Shown here piece by piece: positions 7,141-14,589 of a DNA stretch of 46,212 bases. This DNA comes from UBA11098 sp041671525 (GTDB lineage: Bacteria > Patescibacteriota > Minisyncoccia > Moranbacterales > UBA2206). Location of the stretch: assembly GCA_041671525.1 (NCBI GenBank), contig JBAZBJ010000010.1, positions 1-46,212 of the forward strand. The letters are read 5' to 3'. Position numbers and translations under genes: made by a program. The notes under the pieces are model-generated. The model was given only the letters and a program-made list of their open reading frames with translations, was not told where the DNA came from and did not search any database. The first letter of the stretch is position 1; every line of letters starts with the position of its first letter.

Positions 7141-7974
7141 ATGGCAATTAAAATATACAAGAGAAATCACGCTGGACGACGGAATATGTCGGTGGTTAAA
7201 TCTGATCTGGTGACCAAAAAGAAACCGGAGAAGTCACTTTTGGGCGCGCAAAAAAGCAAGGCGGGTCGCTCATGGGGCAAGATTTCCGTGCGTCATCAAG
7301 GTGGTGGACACAAACAACGCTACCGCATCATTGATTTTAAACAAGACAAATTTGGGATTCCGGGACGCATCGCGGCGATTGAAAAAGATCCGATCCGCAG
7401 TGCCTTCATCGCTTTGATCAACTACAAAGATGGTGAGAAGCGCTACATTTTGGCTTCCGAAGGGATGCAAGCCGGCATGGATATCATCTGTGCAGAAGCG
7501 GCGCCGATCAAATTGGGCAACCGCGCGCAAGTGAAGAATATTCCGGTGAGCACTACTATTTCGAATATTGAACTTTTTCCCGGCAAAGGTGGACAAGCGG
7601 TCCGTTCCGCCGGTTCCGGTGCGGTTTTGACCGCGGTGGAAGGTGAAACTGCGCAGATCAAATTGACTTCCGGTGAAATTCGCGCCGTTTCCAGCAGTTG
7701 CTATGCGACCATCGGACAGGTTAGTAACTTTGAACACAACACGATCAACATCGGTAAGGCTGGCAAGAGCCGCTGGTTGGGTCGACGTCCGGCTGTGCGT
7801 GGAACTGCGATGAACCCGGTTGATCATCCACACGGTGGAGGTGAAGGCCGACAAGGCATCGGTCTCAAGCATCCGAAAACTCCGTGGGGCAAACCGGCTC
7901 TGGGCAAGAAGACCAGAAAGAAGAAGCGATATAGCAATAAATTTATAATTAAGCGTAGAGAAAAGAGAAAATAA
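7141..7974 (+). CDS. rplB: 50S ribosomal protein L2 (uL2)
   Basis: L2 is needed for subunit association and peptidyl transfer. At 277 residues it is full length. It includes GGGHKQRYRIIDFKQDKFGI, the segment NRAQVKNIPVSTTISNIELF, and the catalytic-region motif GTAMNPVDHPHGGGEGRQG with the conserved histidine. It ends in a lysine-rich tail (KTRKKKRYSNKFIIKRREKR). The start is 12 bp after rplW and no repeat intervenes. Confidence 0.98.
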   Translation: MAIKIYKRNHAGRRNMSVVKSDLVTKKKPEKSLLGAQKSKAGRSWGKISVRHQGGGHKQRYRIIDFKQDKFGIPGRIAAIEKDPIRSAFIALINYKDGEKRYILASEGMQAGMDIICAEAAPIKLGNRAQVKNIPVSTTISNIELFPGKGGQAVRSAGSGAVLTAVEGETAQIKLTSGEIRAVSSSCYATIGQVSNFEHNTINIGKAGKSRWLGRRPAVRGTAMNPVDHPHGGGEGRQGIGLKHPKTPWGKPALGKKTRKKKRYSNKFIIKRREKRK

Positions 7975-7975
7975 T

Positions 7976-8317
7976 ATGACACGAAGTTTGAAAAAAGGTC
8001 CATATGTTGACCAACGAGTGATCAAAAAAGTTTTGGACAAGAAACCTGGCGACAGGTCGATCATCAAAACTTGGGCAAGAGCCTCTGTCATTTCTCCGGA
8101 AATGGTCGGTTTCACTTTTGGTGTGCATAATGGCAAAGATTTCGTTTCAGTTTTGGTGACGGAAGAGATGGTTGGACATCGGTTGGGAGAATTTTCACTG
8201 ACCCGCAAATTTGTGAGACATGGTGGAAAGATGCAGAAGGAAATCGAAATGGCCGCTAAGCAAAAAGAACTCGATGCTTCAAAAGCTGCCAAGGCCAGCA
8301 CCGACACTAAGAAATAA
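7976..8317 (+). CDS. rpsS: 30S ribosomal protein S19 (uS19)
   Basis: S19 lies in the 30S head near the A-site finger. The core shows MTRSLKKGPYVDQRVIKKVL, IISPEMVGFTFGVHNGK-like sequence (as SVISPEMVGFTFGVHNGK) and LGEFSLTRKFVRHGGK. The protein is 113 residues, about 20 longer than usual. The extra is a C-terminal Lys/Ala/Ser-rich tail (from about residue 95) likely to be disordered. It starts 1 bp after the rplB stop. Confidence 0.96.
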   Translation: MTRSLKKGPYVDQRVIKKVLDKKPGDRSIIKTWARASVISPEMVGFTFGVHNGKDFVSVLVTEEMVGHRLGEFSLTRKFVRHGGKMQKEIEMAAKQKELDASKAAKASTDTKK

Positions 8318-8328
8318 AAGGATATAAA

Positions 8329-8425
8329 CCGCGAATCAATCTCAAATCTGTCTCGAATATTCGCGAATAATAAGTAAAAATTAGAGATAATTAGAGAATA
8401 ATTAGTGAGCGATTAGAGATTTATA
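8329..8425 (+). repeat. Palindromic repeat family III, copy a (rpsS-rplV gap)
   Basis: Outer arms AATCTCAAATC and GATTAGAGATT are near reverse complements, with TCGAATATTCGCGAATAA inside. The ending ATTAGAGAATAATTAGTGAG resembles the element at 44078-44154. It fills the gap and ends 5 bp before rplV. Confidence 0.65.
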
Positions 8426-8430
8426 TAATT

Positions 8431-8991
8431 ATGAAAGTATCAGCAAGACTAAAAAGTATTCGCATAGCGCCAAGAAAAGTCCGATTGACTGCCAAGTTGA
8501 TCAAAGGCTTGGATGTGGCGGAAGCGCTGAATCAGTTGGACGCCAGCATCAAAAGGAGCAATCCCTACATGCGCAAACTGTTGGTGAGCGCGATCAACAA
8601 TGGTGAAAACAATTTTGGTCTCTCTAAAGATAATCTGTATATTTTTGATATCGTAGTAGACGCGGGCTCAACCTTGAAACGCTGGATGCCCAAAGCCTAT
8701 GGACGCGCCGGACAAATCCTGAAAAGAACTTCACAGATCGACATCATCCTAGAAGAACGCGTGGAAGGCAAAGACCGCAAGAGCAAAGAAGAGATGGAAA
8801 AAGCCAAGGAAGCGCGCGAAGCCGCAAGAAAGAAGGCTGAAAAAGAAGCTAGCAAAGAAAGCGAAGAGGCTGAAAAGAAAGAAGAAAAGGGCGAAACCAA
8901 AGGCAAGGCCGCTGAAAACAAAGAATTGAGCAAGAAGGTTGAAAAGAAGGGTGGCATCACCAGCAAAATATTCCGCCGAAAATCGATGTAA
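8431..8991 (+). CDS. rplV: 50S ribosomal protein L22 (uL22) with long charged tail
   Basis: L22 lines the exit tunnel. Residues 1-110 are the normal domain: SIRIAPRKVRLTAKLIKGL at the start and YGRAGQILKRTSQIDIILEE near the end. The rest, about 75 residues, is a Lys/Glu/Ala-rich extension that reads as a single charged helix or disordered tail and ends KIFRRKSM. Total length is 186 versus about 110 in most bacteria. The tail would project from the ribosome surface near the tunnel exit; its role is unknown. Confidence 0.96.
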   Translation: MKVSARLKSIRIAPRKVRLTAKLIKGLDVAEALNQLDASIKRSNPYMRKLLVSAINNGENNFGLSKDNLYIFDIVVDAGSTLKRWMPKAYGRAGQILKRTSQIDIILEERVEGKDRKSKEEMEKAKEAREAARKKAEKEASKESEEAEKKEEKGETKGKAAENKELSKKVEKKGGITSKIFRRKSM

Positions 8992-8997
8992 ATATCT

Positions 8998-9106
8998 CTA
9001 CGAATTACGAATAAATACGAATGTACTAATGTGAGTCAAAAAAGGATGCAGATAGACAAAAGTCAGATTCGCTTTCGTACATTCGTACAAATTCGTATTT
9101 CGTAGG
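8998..9106 (+). repeat. 110-bp inverted-repeat element (rplV-rpsC gap)
   Basis: Left end CTACGAATTACGAAT and right end ATTCGTATTTCGTAGG, with the inner pair ACGAATGTAC and GTACATTCGT. This copy has a diverged centre (GAGTCAAAAAAGGATGCAG) compared with its relatives. It is in the common orientation and lies 36 bp before rpsC. Confidence 0.85.
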
Positions 9107-9142
9107 GTAATAGTTTAATTAAACTCACAAGACTAAATTAGT

Positions 9143-9787
9143 ATGGGACATAAAGTAAATCCAGTTGGACTCCGTATCGGTATCACCAATACTTGGAAAT
9201 CCAAATGGTTCAGTAAAAAAGATTATCAAAGCAACCTCAAACAGGATATCGAAATCCGGACTGCTGTGGCGAAAAAATGGAAAAGCGCCGCGATTGCTGA
9301 GGTGGAGATTGAAAGATCAGCTGCGATGGTCAAAGTTATTGTCAAAACAGCCCGCCCCGGAGTTTTGATCGGACGTGGTGGCAGCGGAATCGAAGATATG
9401 CAGAAGTATGTGAAGGATATGTTTTTCCGCGCTAACAAAAAAACTACGCTCAAGATCGAAGTGCAAGAAGTGAAAAATTTTGAAGAAAATGCCTCACTGA
9501 TCGCGCAAAACATTGCGGAGCAATTGGAAAAAAGAATGCCTTTCCGCCGAGCGATGAAGACGATGCTGGAAACAGTGACGAAGAATAATTCCATCAAAGG
9601 AGTGAAAATTGAAATCTGCGGACGTTTGAACGGCGCTGAAATGGCGCGTCGCGAGTGGTCAGCTAAAGGCACTTTGCCGCTGCACACCTTGCGCGCGAAC
9701 ATCGATTTTGCCCGAGCGACCGGATTCACGACCTATGGAACGATCGGGGTGAAAGTATGGTTGTATAAAGGTGAAGTTTTTGAATAA
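9143..9787 (+). CDS. rpsC: 30S ribosomal protein S3 (uS3)
   Basis: S3 forms part of the mRNA entry tunnel helicase. The 214-residue protein begins MGHKVNPVGLRIGITNTWKS. It has the KH-type RNA-binding GVLIGRGGSGIEDMQKYV and the C-terminal domain RRAMKTMLETVTKNNSIKGV through ARREWSAKGTLPLHTLRANI. It lies between two 110-bp elements. Confidence 0.98.
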   Translation: MGHKVNPVGLRIGITNTWKSKWFSKKDYQSNLKQDIEIRTAVAKKWKSAAIAEVEIERSAAMVKVIVKTARPGVLIGRGGSGIEDMQKYVKDMFFRANKKTTLKIEVQEVKNFEENASLIAQNIAEQLEKRMPFRRAMKTMLETVTKNNSIKGVKIEICGRLNGAEMARREWSAKGTLPLHTLRANIDFARATGFTTYGTIGVKVWLYKGEVFE

Positions 9788-9789
9788 TC

Positions 9790-9899
9790 CCTACGAATTA
9801 CGAATCCATACAAATGTACTAATGTGAGATATAATAAGATTTAATAGAGGAAAAACCTAATTCGTTTTCGTACATTCGTACAAATTCGTATTTCGTAGG
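9790..9899 (+). repeat. 110-bp inverted-repeat element (rpsC-rplP gap)
   Basis: CCTACGAATTACGAATCC at the left and CGTATTTCGTAGG at the right, with a TATAAT-containing centre. The right end gives AGGA 7 nt before the rplP ATG, so the element appears to provide the ribosome binding site. Confidence 0.9.
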
Positions 9900-9908
9900 A
9901 AAAAATAT

Positions 9909-10322
9909 ATGTTGATGCCAAAAAAAGTTAAACACAGGAAGCATCACCGCGGAGGGAAAATCCGAGGGACGGCTAATCGTGGCAACACTGTCAGTTTTGG
10001 AAGTTATGGTCTGAAGTCCGTGGAAACCAATTTAGTTTCTGCTCGACAGATCGAATCCGCGCGACGCGCCATGACCAGATATGTGCAACGAGGTGGCAAA
10101 ATTTGGATCAGAATTTTCCCGGACAAACCGATGACCAAGAAGGGTGATGAAACTCCGATGGGTAAAGGAAAAGGTGCGGTGGATCACTATGTCTGTGTGA
10201 TCAAGCCGGGACGCGTGATGTTTGAGATGGATGGCGTGAAAGAAGAAGTGGCCAAAGAAGCGATGAAACTGGCGGCCTATAAGTTGAACGTTAAAACTAA
10301 ATTTGTTGCTAGGCAAGCATAA
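9909..10322 (+). CDS. rplP: 50S ribosomal protein L16 (uL16)
   Basis: L16 organises the A-site region of the 50S subunit. The 137-residue protein begins MLMPKKVKHRKHHRGG, matching the family, so the first ATG (9909) is preferred over the one two codons later. It contains FPDKPMTKKGDETPMGKGKG and the end segment EVAKEAMKLAAYKLNVKTKF. The upstream repeat end supplies the purine-rich Shine-Dalgarno-like AGGA. Confidence 0.97.
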   Translation: MLMPKKVKHRKHHRGGKIRGTANRGNTVSFGSYGLKSVETNLVSARQIESARRAMTRYVQRGGKIWIRIFPDKPMTKKGDETPMGKGKGAVDHYVCVIKPGRVMFEMDGVKEEVAKEAMKLAAYKLNVKTKFVARQA

Positions 10323-10327
10323 AACAT

Positions 10328-10513
10328 ATGAAGATAAAAGAATTGCGAGAAAAGAATATTGAAGAATTGAAGAAGCTTTTGGGCGAGAAAAAAGAACACG
10401 CTCGCAAGCTCAGATTTGACATTGCTTCCAAGCAAGTGAAAGATAATCGCGAATATCGCAACACCAAGAAAGAAATTGCTCGGATTTTAACATTAATTAA
10501 CGAGAGTAAATAA
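10328..10513 (+). CDS. rpmC: 50S ribosomal protein L29 (uL29)
   Basis: A 61-residue two-helix protein near the tunnel exit. It starts MKIKELREKNIEELKKLLGE and ends with the typical NTKKEIARILTLINE. It starts 5 bp after rplP and is 5 bp from rpsQ, so the three are tightly coupled with no repeats between them. Confidence 0.94.
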   Translation: MKIKELREKNIEELKKLLGEKKEHARKLRFDIASKQVKDNREYRNTKKEIARILTLINESK

Positions 10514-10518
10514 ATTTC

Positions 10519-10767
10519 ATGGAAAATAATATTGAAAAAAATAGCATTGTTATTCGCAAGAAAGGCGTGGTGGTGAGCGATAAGATGAACAAAACGGTGG
10601 TGGTGGCAGTGGAAAGCTTCAAGACGCACCCGAAGTACAAGAAAAAATACAAAGTGACCAAGAAATACAAGGCGCACGATGAAGATAATAAATACAAGAC
10701 TGGCGACACTGTGGAGATTGTGCCTTGCCGACCGGTCAGCAAAGATAAAAGTTATAAAGTAGTTTAA
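10519..10767 (+). CDS. rpsQ: 30S ribosomal protein S17 (uS17)
   Basis: S17 is a primary 16S rRNA binder with an OB fold. The 82-residue protein has GVVVSDKMNKTVVVAVESF, HPKYKKKYKVTKKYKAHDE and the closing GDTVEIVPCRPVSKDKSYKV. It lies 5 bp after rpmC and 4 bp before rplN. Confidence 0.96.
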   Translation: MENNIEKNSIVIRKKGVVVSDKMNKTVVVAVESFKTHPKYKKKYKVTKKYKAHDEDNKYKTGDTVEIVPCRPVSKDKSYKVV

Positions 10768-10771
10768 TCAT

Positions 10772-11137
10772 ATGATACAAGCAGAATCAAAATTGAAAGC
10801 AGCGGACAATAGCGGAGCGAAAGTGATCGAGTGCTTCAAGGTGCTTGGTGGTTCCAGGAGACGCTACGCCTATGTCGGCGACATTATTGTGGCTTCTGTG
10901 AAATCAGCTGAACCACGCGGCATGGTTAAAAAGGGAGACAAGGTGCGCGCCGTGATTGTGCGACAGAAAAAAGAAATTAAAAGAAAAGATGGTTCGTATA
11001 TCCGTTTTGATGAAAATGCCGCCGTGATTTTGGACAACAAAGAACCAAAGGGGACGCGTATCTTCGGGCCGATCGCTCGCGAGATTCGTGATCGCGGTTA
11101 CAATAAGATAATTTCCCTCGCTCCAGAAGTTTTATAA
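10772..11137 (+). CDS. rplN: 50S ribosomal protein L14 (uL14)
   Basis: L14 contributes to the subunit interface. It is 121 residues, the normal length. It begins MIQAESKLKAADNSGAK and has the basic VIVRQKKEIKRKDGSYIRFD and the conserved GTRIFGPIAREIRDRGYNKI. No unusual features. Confidence 0.98.
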   Translation: MIQAESKLKAADNSGAKVIECFKVLGGSRRRYAYVGDIIVASVKSAEPRGMVKKGDKVRAVIVRQKKEIKRKDGSYIRFDENAAVILDNKEPKGTRIFGPIAREIRDRGYNKIISLAPEVL

Positions 11138-11161
11138 AGTTAAAAGATAAGGATAAATCAG

Positions 11162-11467
11162 ATGAGAATAAAGAAAAATGATCAAGTTAAAGTGAATCTC
11201 GGCAAGAGCAGCGGCAAGACTGGCAAAGTTTTACGCGTGTTTCCGGCTGAAAACAAGATTATTGTGGAAGGTTTGAATCTGATCAAAAAACACATGCGCC
11301 CGAAGAAAGAAGGAGAAAAGGGACAGCGCGTGGAAATTCCTGGTAAGATGAATGTTTCGAACGCGATGCTGGTTTGTCCGAAATGCGGCAAAACAACCCG
11401 CGTCGGCAGCAAGCAATTGGGCGACAAGAAAGTGCGAGTTTGCAAAAAATGTCAGGCGGAGATCTAG
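11162..11467 (+). CDS. rplX: 50S ribosomal protein L24 (uL24)
   Basis: L24 initiates 50S assembly. The 101-residue protein has the KOW motif at the start (KNDQVKVNLGKSSGKTGKVL) and NKIIVEGLNLIKKHMRPKK. The C-terminal part carries CPKCGKTTRVG and CKKC, two CxxC pairs that could bind zinc. An ATG follows AAGGATAAATCAG, giving a usable AGGA ribosome binding site. Confidence 0.96.
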   Translation: MRIKKNDQVKVNLGKSSGKTGKVLRVFPAENKIIVEGLNLIKKHMRPKKEGEKGQRVEIPGKMNVSNAMLVCPKCGKTTRVGSKQLGDKKVRVCKKCQAEI

Positions 11468-11490
11468 TGAATTAATATAAGAAAACAAGT

Positions 11491-12030
11491 ATGTCAATTT
11501 TGAAGGAAAAATATAATAAAGAAGTTGTGGCTGAAATGAAGAAGAAGTTTGAGCTGACCAACAACTTTCAAGTGCCCAAGATCGAAAAAGTGGTGGTCAA
11601 TGTTGGAATTGGAAAATTCATCAAAGATTCGAATCTGGTCAAAGACGTGACCAATACCTTGACCTCGATTGTGGGACAAAAACCCTTGGTGACCAAAGCG
11701 CGTCAATCAATCGCGGGCTTCAAGATTCGTGAAGGTTTGGAAGTTGGACTGAAAGTGACCTTGCGTGGTCCACGCATGTGGGCATTCCTCGATCGCGTGG
11801 TTGGTGCTGCCATCCCGCGTATCCGTGATTTCCAAGGGATCAAGGCCTCCAGCGTGGATGGGAGTGGTAATCTGAACATCGGCATCAAAGAGCACGTGAT
11901 TTTTCCAGAAATTTTGCCGGAGAATGTGAAGAATATGATCGGCTTGCAGATTACAGTGGTGACCAACGCGGGCAATCGAGAAAAAGGGATGGAATTGTTT
12001 CGGCTGCTCAAGTTTCCAATAGTTAAATAA
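11491..12030 (+). CDS. rplE: 50S ribosomal protein L5 (uL5)
   Basis: L5 belongs to the 5S rRNA complex and contacts P-site tRNA. It has 179 residues, as usual. It shows NNFQVPKIEKVVVNVGIGKF, IVGQKPLVTKARQSIAGFKI and the closing segment EILPENVKNMIGLQITVVT. A family II repeat starts 1 bp after its stop. Confidence 0.98.
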   Translation: MSILKEKYNKEVVAEMKKKFELTNNFQVPKIEKVVVNVGIGKFIKDSNLVKDVTNTLTSIVGQKPLVTKARQSIAGFKIREGLEVGLKVTLRGPRMWAFLDRVVGAAIPRIRDFQGIKASSVDGSGNLNIGIKEHVIFPEILPENVKNMIGLQITVVTNAGNREKGMELFRLLKFPIVK

Positions 12031-12112
12031 CTCACGAATTAAGAGCTAATTAAAAGCGAATGAACGCGAAATTCGCACAAATTAGCAAGTAATTTGTAAA
12101 TAATTAGCGAGT
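12031..12112 (+). repeat. Palindromic repeat family II, copy b (rplE-rpsN gap)
   Basis: Reads ACGAATTAAGAGCTAATT at the left and TAATTAGCGAGTAA at the right, with the inner GCGAA and TTCGC arms. It matches the copy at 6719-6797 over most of its length. It occupies nearly the whole gap and ends 8 bp before rpsN. Confidence 0.75.
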
Positions 12113-12120
12113 AAAATTTT

Positions 12121-12306
12121 ATGGCCAAGAAATCGACAGAAGCAAGAGCAAGAAAAAAACCGAAATTTTCCACCCGGGCGGTAAATCGCTGTTGGAAATG
12201 CGGCAGAAGGCATGGTTTCATGCGCGCTTTTGGAATTTGCCGAATTTGTTTCCGAGAATTGGCCTCAACCGGACAGATCCCGGGAGTAAAGAAGAGCAGT
12301 TGGTAG
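12121..12306 (+). CDS. rpsN: 30S ribosomal protein S14, zinc-binding type (uS14)
   Basis: A 61-residue type Z S14. It begins MAKKSTEARARKKPKFSTRA and carries the zinc site CWKCGR and CRICFRELA (two CxxC pairs), then the end GQIPGVKKSSW. This short zinc form replaces the about 100-residue zinc-free form of proteobacteria. Confidence 0.97.
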   Translation: MAKKSTEARARKKPKFSTRAVNRCWKCGRRHGFMRAFGICRICFRELASTGQIPGVKKSSW

Positions 12307-12308
12307 TA

Positions 12309-12418
12309 CCTACGAATTACGAATGAATACGAATGTACTAATGTGAAATATAACAAGATTTAAGCAAAAATTAATTGAAATCGTATTCGTACATTCGTAC
12401 AGATTCGTATTTCGTAGA
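12309..12418 (+). repeat. 110-bp inverted-repeat element (rpsN-rpsH gap)
   Basis: Starts CCTACGAATTACGAATGAA 2 bp after the rpsN stop and ends TTCGTATTTCGTAGA, with ACGAATGTACTAATGTG and GTACATTCGTACAG as inner arms. Same orientation as the other operon copies, 28 bp before rpsH. Confidence 0.85.
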
Positions 12419-12446
12419 GTAAAGAACTAAATTAAATTCAAAAAGT

Positions 12447-12848
12447 ATGGATACTATCGCGGAAATGTTAACTAGAATAAGGAATGCTCAGCGAGCAGGA
12501 AAAAAAGACGTGATCATTGGATCATCTAAGTTAAAGGTGGCTATTGCGGACATTCTGGAAAAAGAAGGTTTTGTTGAATCTGTTTCTGAAGAAATAATCA
12601 ACAACTTCAAAAACATCAAGATCAGTCTCAAGTATTATCGAGTTTCGAATACGCAAAAGTTGCCAGCCATCAAGGAAATCAAGCGGGTCAGTCATGAGGG
12701 GCAACGGATTTATGTTCAACATGATGAAATCAAGACTGTTAAGAATAAGTTTGGAATTGCAATAATTTCCACCTCTAAAGGAGTTATGACTGGAGCCGAA
12801 GCCAAAAAGAACGGACTTGGCGGGGAGTATATTTGTCAAGTTTGGTAG
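12447..12848 (+). CDS. rpsH: 30S ribosomal protein S8 (uS8)
   Basis: S8 is a primary 16S binder and in model bacteria represses the spc operon. The 133-residue protein begins with the canonical MDTIAEMLTRIRNAQRAGKK. It ends with GIAIISTSKGVMTGAEAKKN followed by GLGGEYICQVW. Base use is slightly more AT-rich than its neighbours. It lies between two 110-bp elements. Confidence 0.97.
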   Translation: MDTIAEMLTRIRNAQRAGKKDVIIGSSKLKVAIADILEKEGFVESVSEEIINNFKNIKISLKYYRVSNTQKLPAIKEIKRVSHEGQRIYVQHDEIKTVKNKFGIAIISTSKGVMTGAEAKKNGLGGEYICQVW

Positions 12849-12851
12849 TCT

Positions 12852-12960
12852 CTACGAATTACGAATCCATACGAATGTACTAATGTGAAATATAATAAGA
12901 TTTAATATAGGTAAAGCAAAATTCGTTTTCGTACATTCGTACAAATTCGTATTTTGTAGG
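12852..12960 (+). repeat. 110-bp inverted-repeat element (rpsH-rplF gap)
   Basis: Left CTACGAATTACGAATCC, right CGTATTTTGTAGG, with the last arm carrying one change (TTTTG for TTTCG). The centre GTGAAATATAATAAG keeps a TATAAT. It starts 3 bp after rpsH and ends 29 bp before rplF. Confidence 0.85.
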
Positions 12961-12989
12961 TTTGGTAACTAAGTTAAACAGATAAAAAC

Positions 12990-13529
12990 ATGAGCAGAAT
13001 AGGAAAAAAAGTCATTGTTATTCTCCCGGGAGTTGAAGTCAAACTGAACAATACCCGTTTGTCGGTCAAAGGTCCGAAGGGAACTTTGGAAATGGTGGTT
13101 AATCGTGAAGTGACGATCAACATCGGTGAAAAAGAAATCAACGTGGAAAAAACCGGCAAATCTAAAAAAGCTCCGGCGGTTTGGGGGCTGACGCGCGCGC
13201 TGATCGACAACATGATTGTGGGTGTGACGACTGGCTACAAAAAGCAGTTGGAACTGCAAGGTGTCGGTTTCCGTATGGCAGTGGCTGGCAAAAAGATCAA
13301 CATGGCTCTGGGTTTTTCTCACCCAGTGGTGGTGGACATCCCGGAAGGCTTGGAAGCCAAAATTGCGGAGAACAACATTTTAGAAATTGCGGGAGCTGAC
13401 AAGCAAAGCGTCGGACAATTTGCCGCTGAAATCCGCGGATTGAAACCGGTGGAACCATACAAAGGTAAAGGTTTCCGTTATGTTGGTGAACATGTGCGCA
13501 GAAAGGCCGGCAAGAAGGCTGCTAAATAA
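12990..13529 (+). CDS. rplF: 50S ribosomal protein L6 (uL6)
   Basis: L6 lies near the sarcin-ricin loop. The 179-residue protein starts MSRIGKKVIVILPGVEVKLN and shows LELQGVGFRMAVAGKKINMA in the hinge. It ends with the conserved EPYKGKGFRYVGEHVRRKAG. The start is supported by the family N-terminus. Confidence 0.98.
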   Translation: MSRIGKKVIVILPGVEVKLNNTRLSVKGPKGTLEMVVNREVTINIGEKEINVEKTGKSKKAPAVWGLTRALIDNMIVGVTTGYKKQLELQGVGFRMAVAGKKINMALGFSHPVVVDIPEGLEAKIAENNILEIAGADKQSVGQFAAEIRGLKPVEPYKGKGFRYVGEHVRRKAGKKAAK

Positions 13530-13539
13530 TTAAGAAAAG

Positions 13540-13602
13540 TTGGTAGTTTTTAGTTGGTAGTTGGTAGAAAAATTCTACAAACTACAAACTACAAACCAAG
13601 AA
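13540..13602 (+). repeat. Palindromic repeat family VI (rplF-rplR gap)
   Basis: A left arm built of TTGGTAG/TAGTTGGTAG units (13540-13568) pairs with a right arm of CTACAAACTACAAAC units (13574-13600), across a centre AGAAAAATTCT. The hairpin would be about 27 bp with several G-T type pairs. It fills the gap before rplR. A tandem array of related TTAGTAG units is at 45314-45376. Confidence 0.75.
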
Positions 13603-13607
13603 CTAAT

Positions 13608-13952
13608 ATGAAGGTCAGTCGAAACAATTTACGAGTTCAGCGCAAACGTCGCATCCGCGCGAAAGTCAGTGGAACCACTGAAATTCCACGCATGGCGATT
13701 TTTCGCAGTCTGAAAGGCATCCAGATCCAGGTGATTGATGACACAAAGGGTGTGACTTTGGTTTCGGCAACAACCCAAGAAGCCAAGGCCAAACACACGA
13801 TTGATGGCGCCAAGACTGTGGGCGCATTGGCGGCGAAGAAATGTTTGGACAAGAAAATTGAAAAAATTGTTTTTGATCGCGGCGGCTATAAATATCACGG
13901 CAAAGTGAAAGCCGTAGCCGACGGAGCGCGCGAAGGTGGACTTAAATTTTAA
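13608..13952 (+). CDS. rplR: 50S ribosomal protein L18 (uL18)
   Basis: L18 carries 5S rRNA into the large subunit. From ATG 13608 it is 114 residues with RRIRAKVSGTTEIPRMAIFR, KGIQIQVIDDTKGVTLVSA and the closing HGKVKAVADGAREGGLKF. An upstream GTG at 13554 would extend translation into the palindromic repeat and is rejected. Confidence 0.97.
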   Translation: MKVSRNNLRVQRKRRIRAKVSGTTEIPRMAIFRSLKGIQIQVIDDTKGVTLVSATTQEAKAKHTIDGAKTVGALAAKKCLDKKIEKIVFDRGGYKYHGKVKAVADGAREGGLKF

Positions 13953-13957
13953 TGGCC

Positions 13958-14067
13958 CCTACGAATTACGAATCCATACGAATGTACTAATGTGAGACAT
14001 AATAAGAATTAATATAAGTAAAACTAAATTCGTTTTCGTACATTCGTACAAATTCGTATTTCGTAGG
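13958..14067 (+). repeat. 110-bp inverted-repeat element (rplR-rpsE gap)
   Basis: CCTACGAATTACGAATCC to CGTATTTCGTAGG. By eye it is identical to the next copy at 14590-14698 over the shared 109 bp, which indicates very recent duplication or conversion. It ends 17 bp before rpsE. Confidence 0.92.
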
Positions 14068-14084
14068 AAATTAAACTAATTTAT

Positions 14085-14585
14085 ATGGCAAAAGATAATA
14101 AAAGATTCGGAGGGAAAAGAGAAAAGCCTGAATTTGATCAGAAACTTTTGGATTTGGCTCGAGTAACGCGTGTGGTGAAAGGTGGACGACGTTTTCGTTT
14201 TCGCGCAACTTTGGTGATCGGTAACCGCAAAGGCAAAGTCGGCGTGGGTGTGGGCAAGGGCAGTGATGTTTCCGACGCTATCCGCAAAGCTTTTGACGAT
14301 GCGAAGAAAAACATGATTACCGTACCGATGCACAAAAACACCATCCCGCATGAATTGTCATACAAAGTTGGCAGCGCCAAAATTATTTTGAAACCAGCGA
14401 CTCCGGGACGCGGAGTGATTGCCGGTGGTGCGATCCGCGCGGTGGTTGATCTGGCTGGCATCAAAGACATTGTCTCCAAGTCACTCGGAACTTCCAACAA
14501 ATTGAATGTGGCGCGCGCGGCCGTATCGGCCTTCGCGAGCATGGGTAACGTCAAGAATCGCAAATCCAGAATTGGAGAAGAGTAA
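14085..14585 (+). CDS. rpsE: 30S ribosomal protein S5 (uS5)
   Basis: S5 contributes to decoding accuracy. The 166-residue protein has the double-stranded-RNA-type core VVKGGRRFRFRATLVIGNRK then GKVGVGVGKGSDVSDAIRKA, and the second domain LKPATPGRGVIAGGAIRAVV. In most bacteria rpmD (L30) follows; here L15 follows directly. It is bracketed by two identical 110-bp elements. Confidence 0.98.
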   Translation: MAKDNKRFGGKREKPEFDQKLLDLARVTRVVKGGRRFRFRATLVIGNRKGKVGVGVGKGSDVSDAIRKAFDDAKKNMITVPMHKNTIPHELSYKVGSAKIILKPATPGRGVIAGGAIRAVVDLAGIKDIVSKSLGTSNKLNVARAAVSAFASMGNVKNRKSRIGEE

Positions 14586-14589
14586 GTCT

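Noticed and set aside
7270..8307. 345-codon open frame on the minus strand opposite rplB and rpsS
   Set aside because: It is a shadow of two certain ribosomal protein genes, with low-quality composition and no ribosome binding site.
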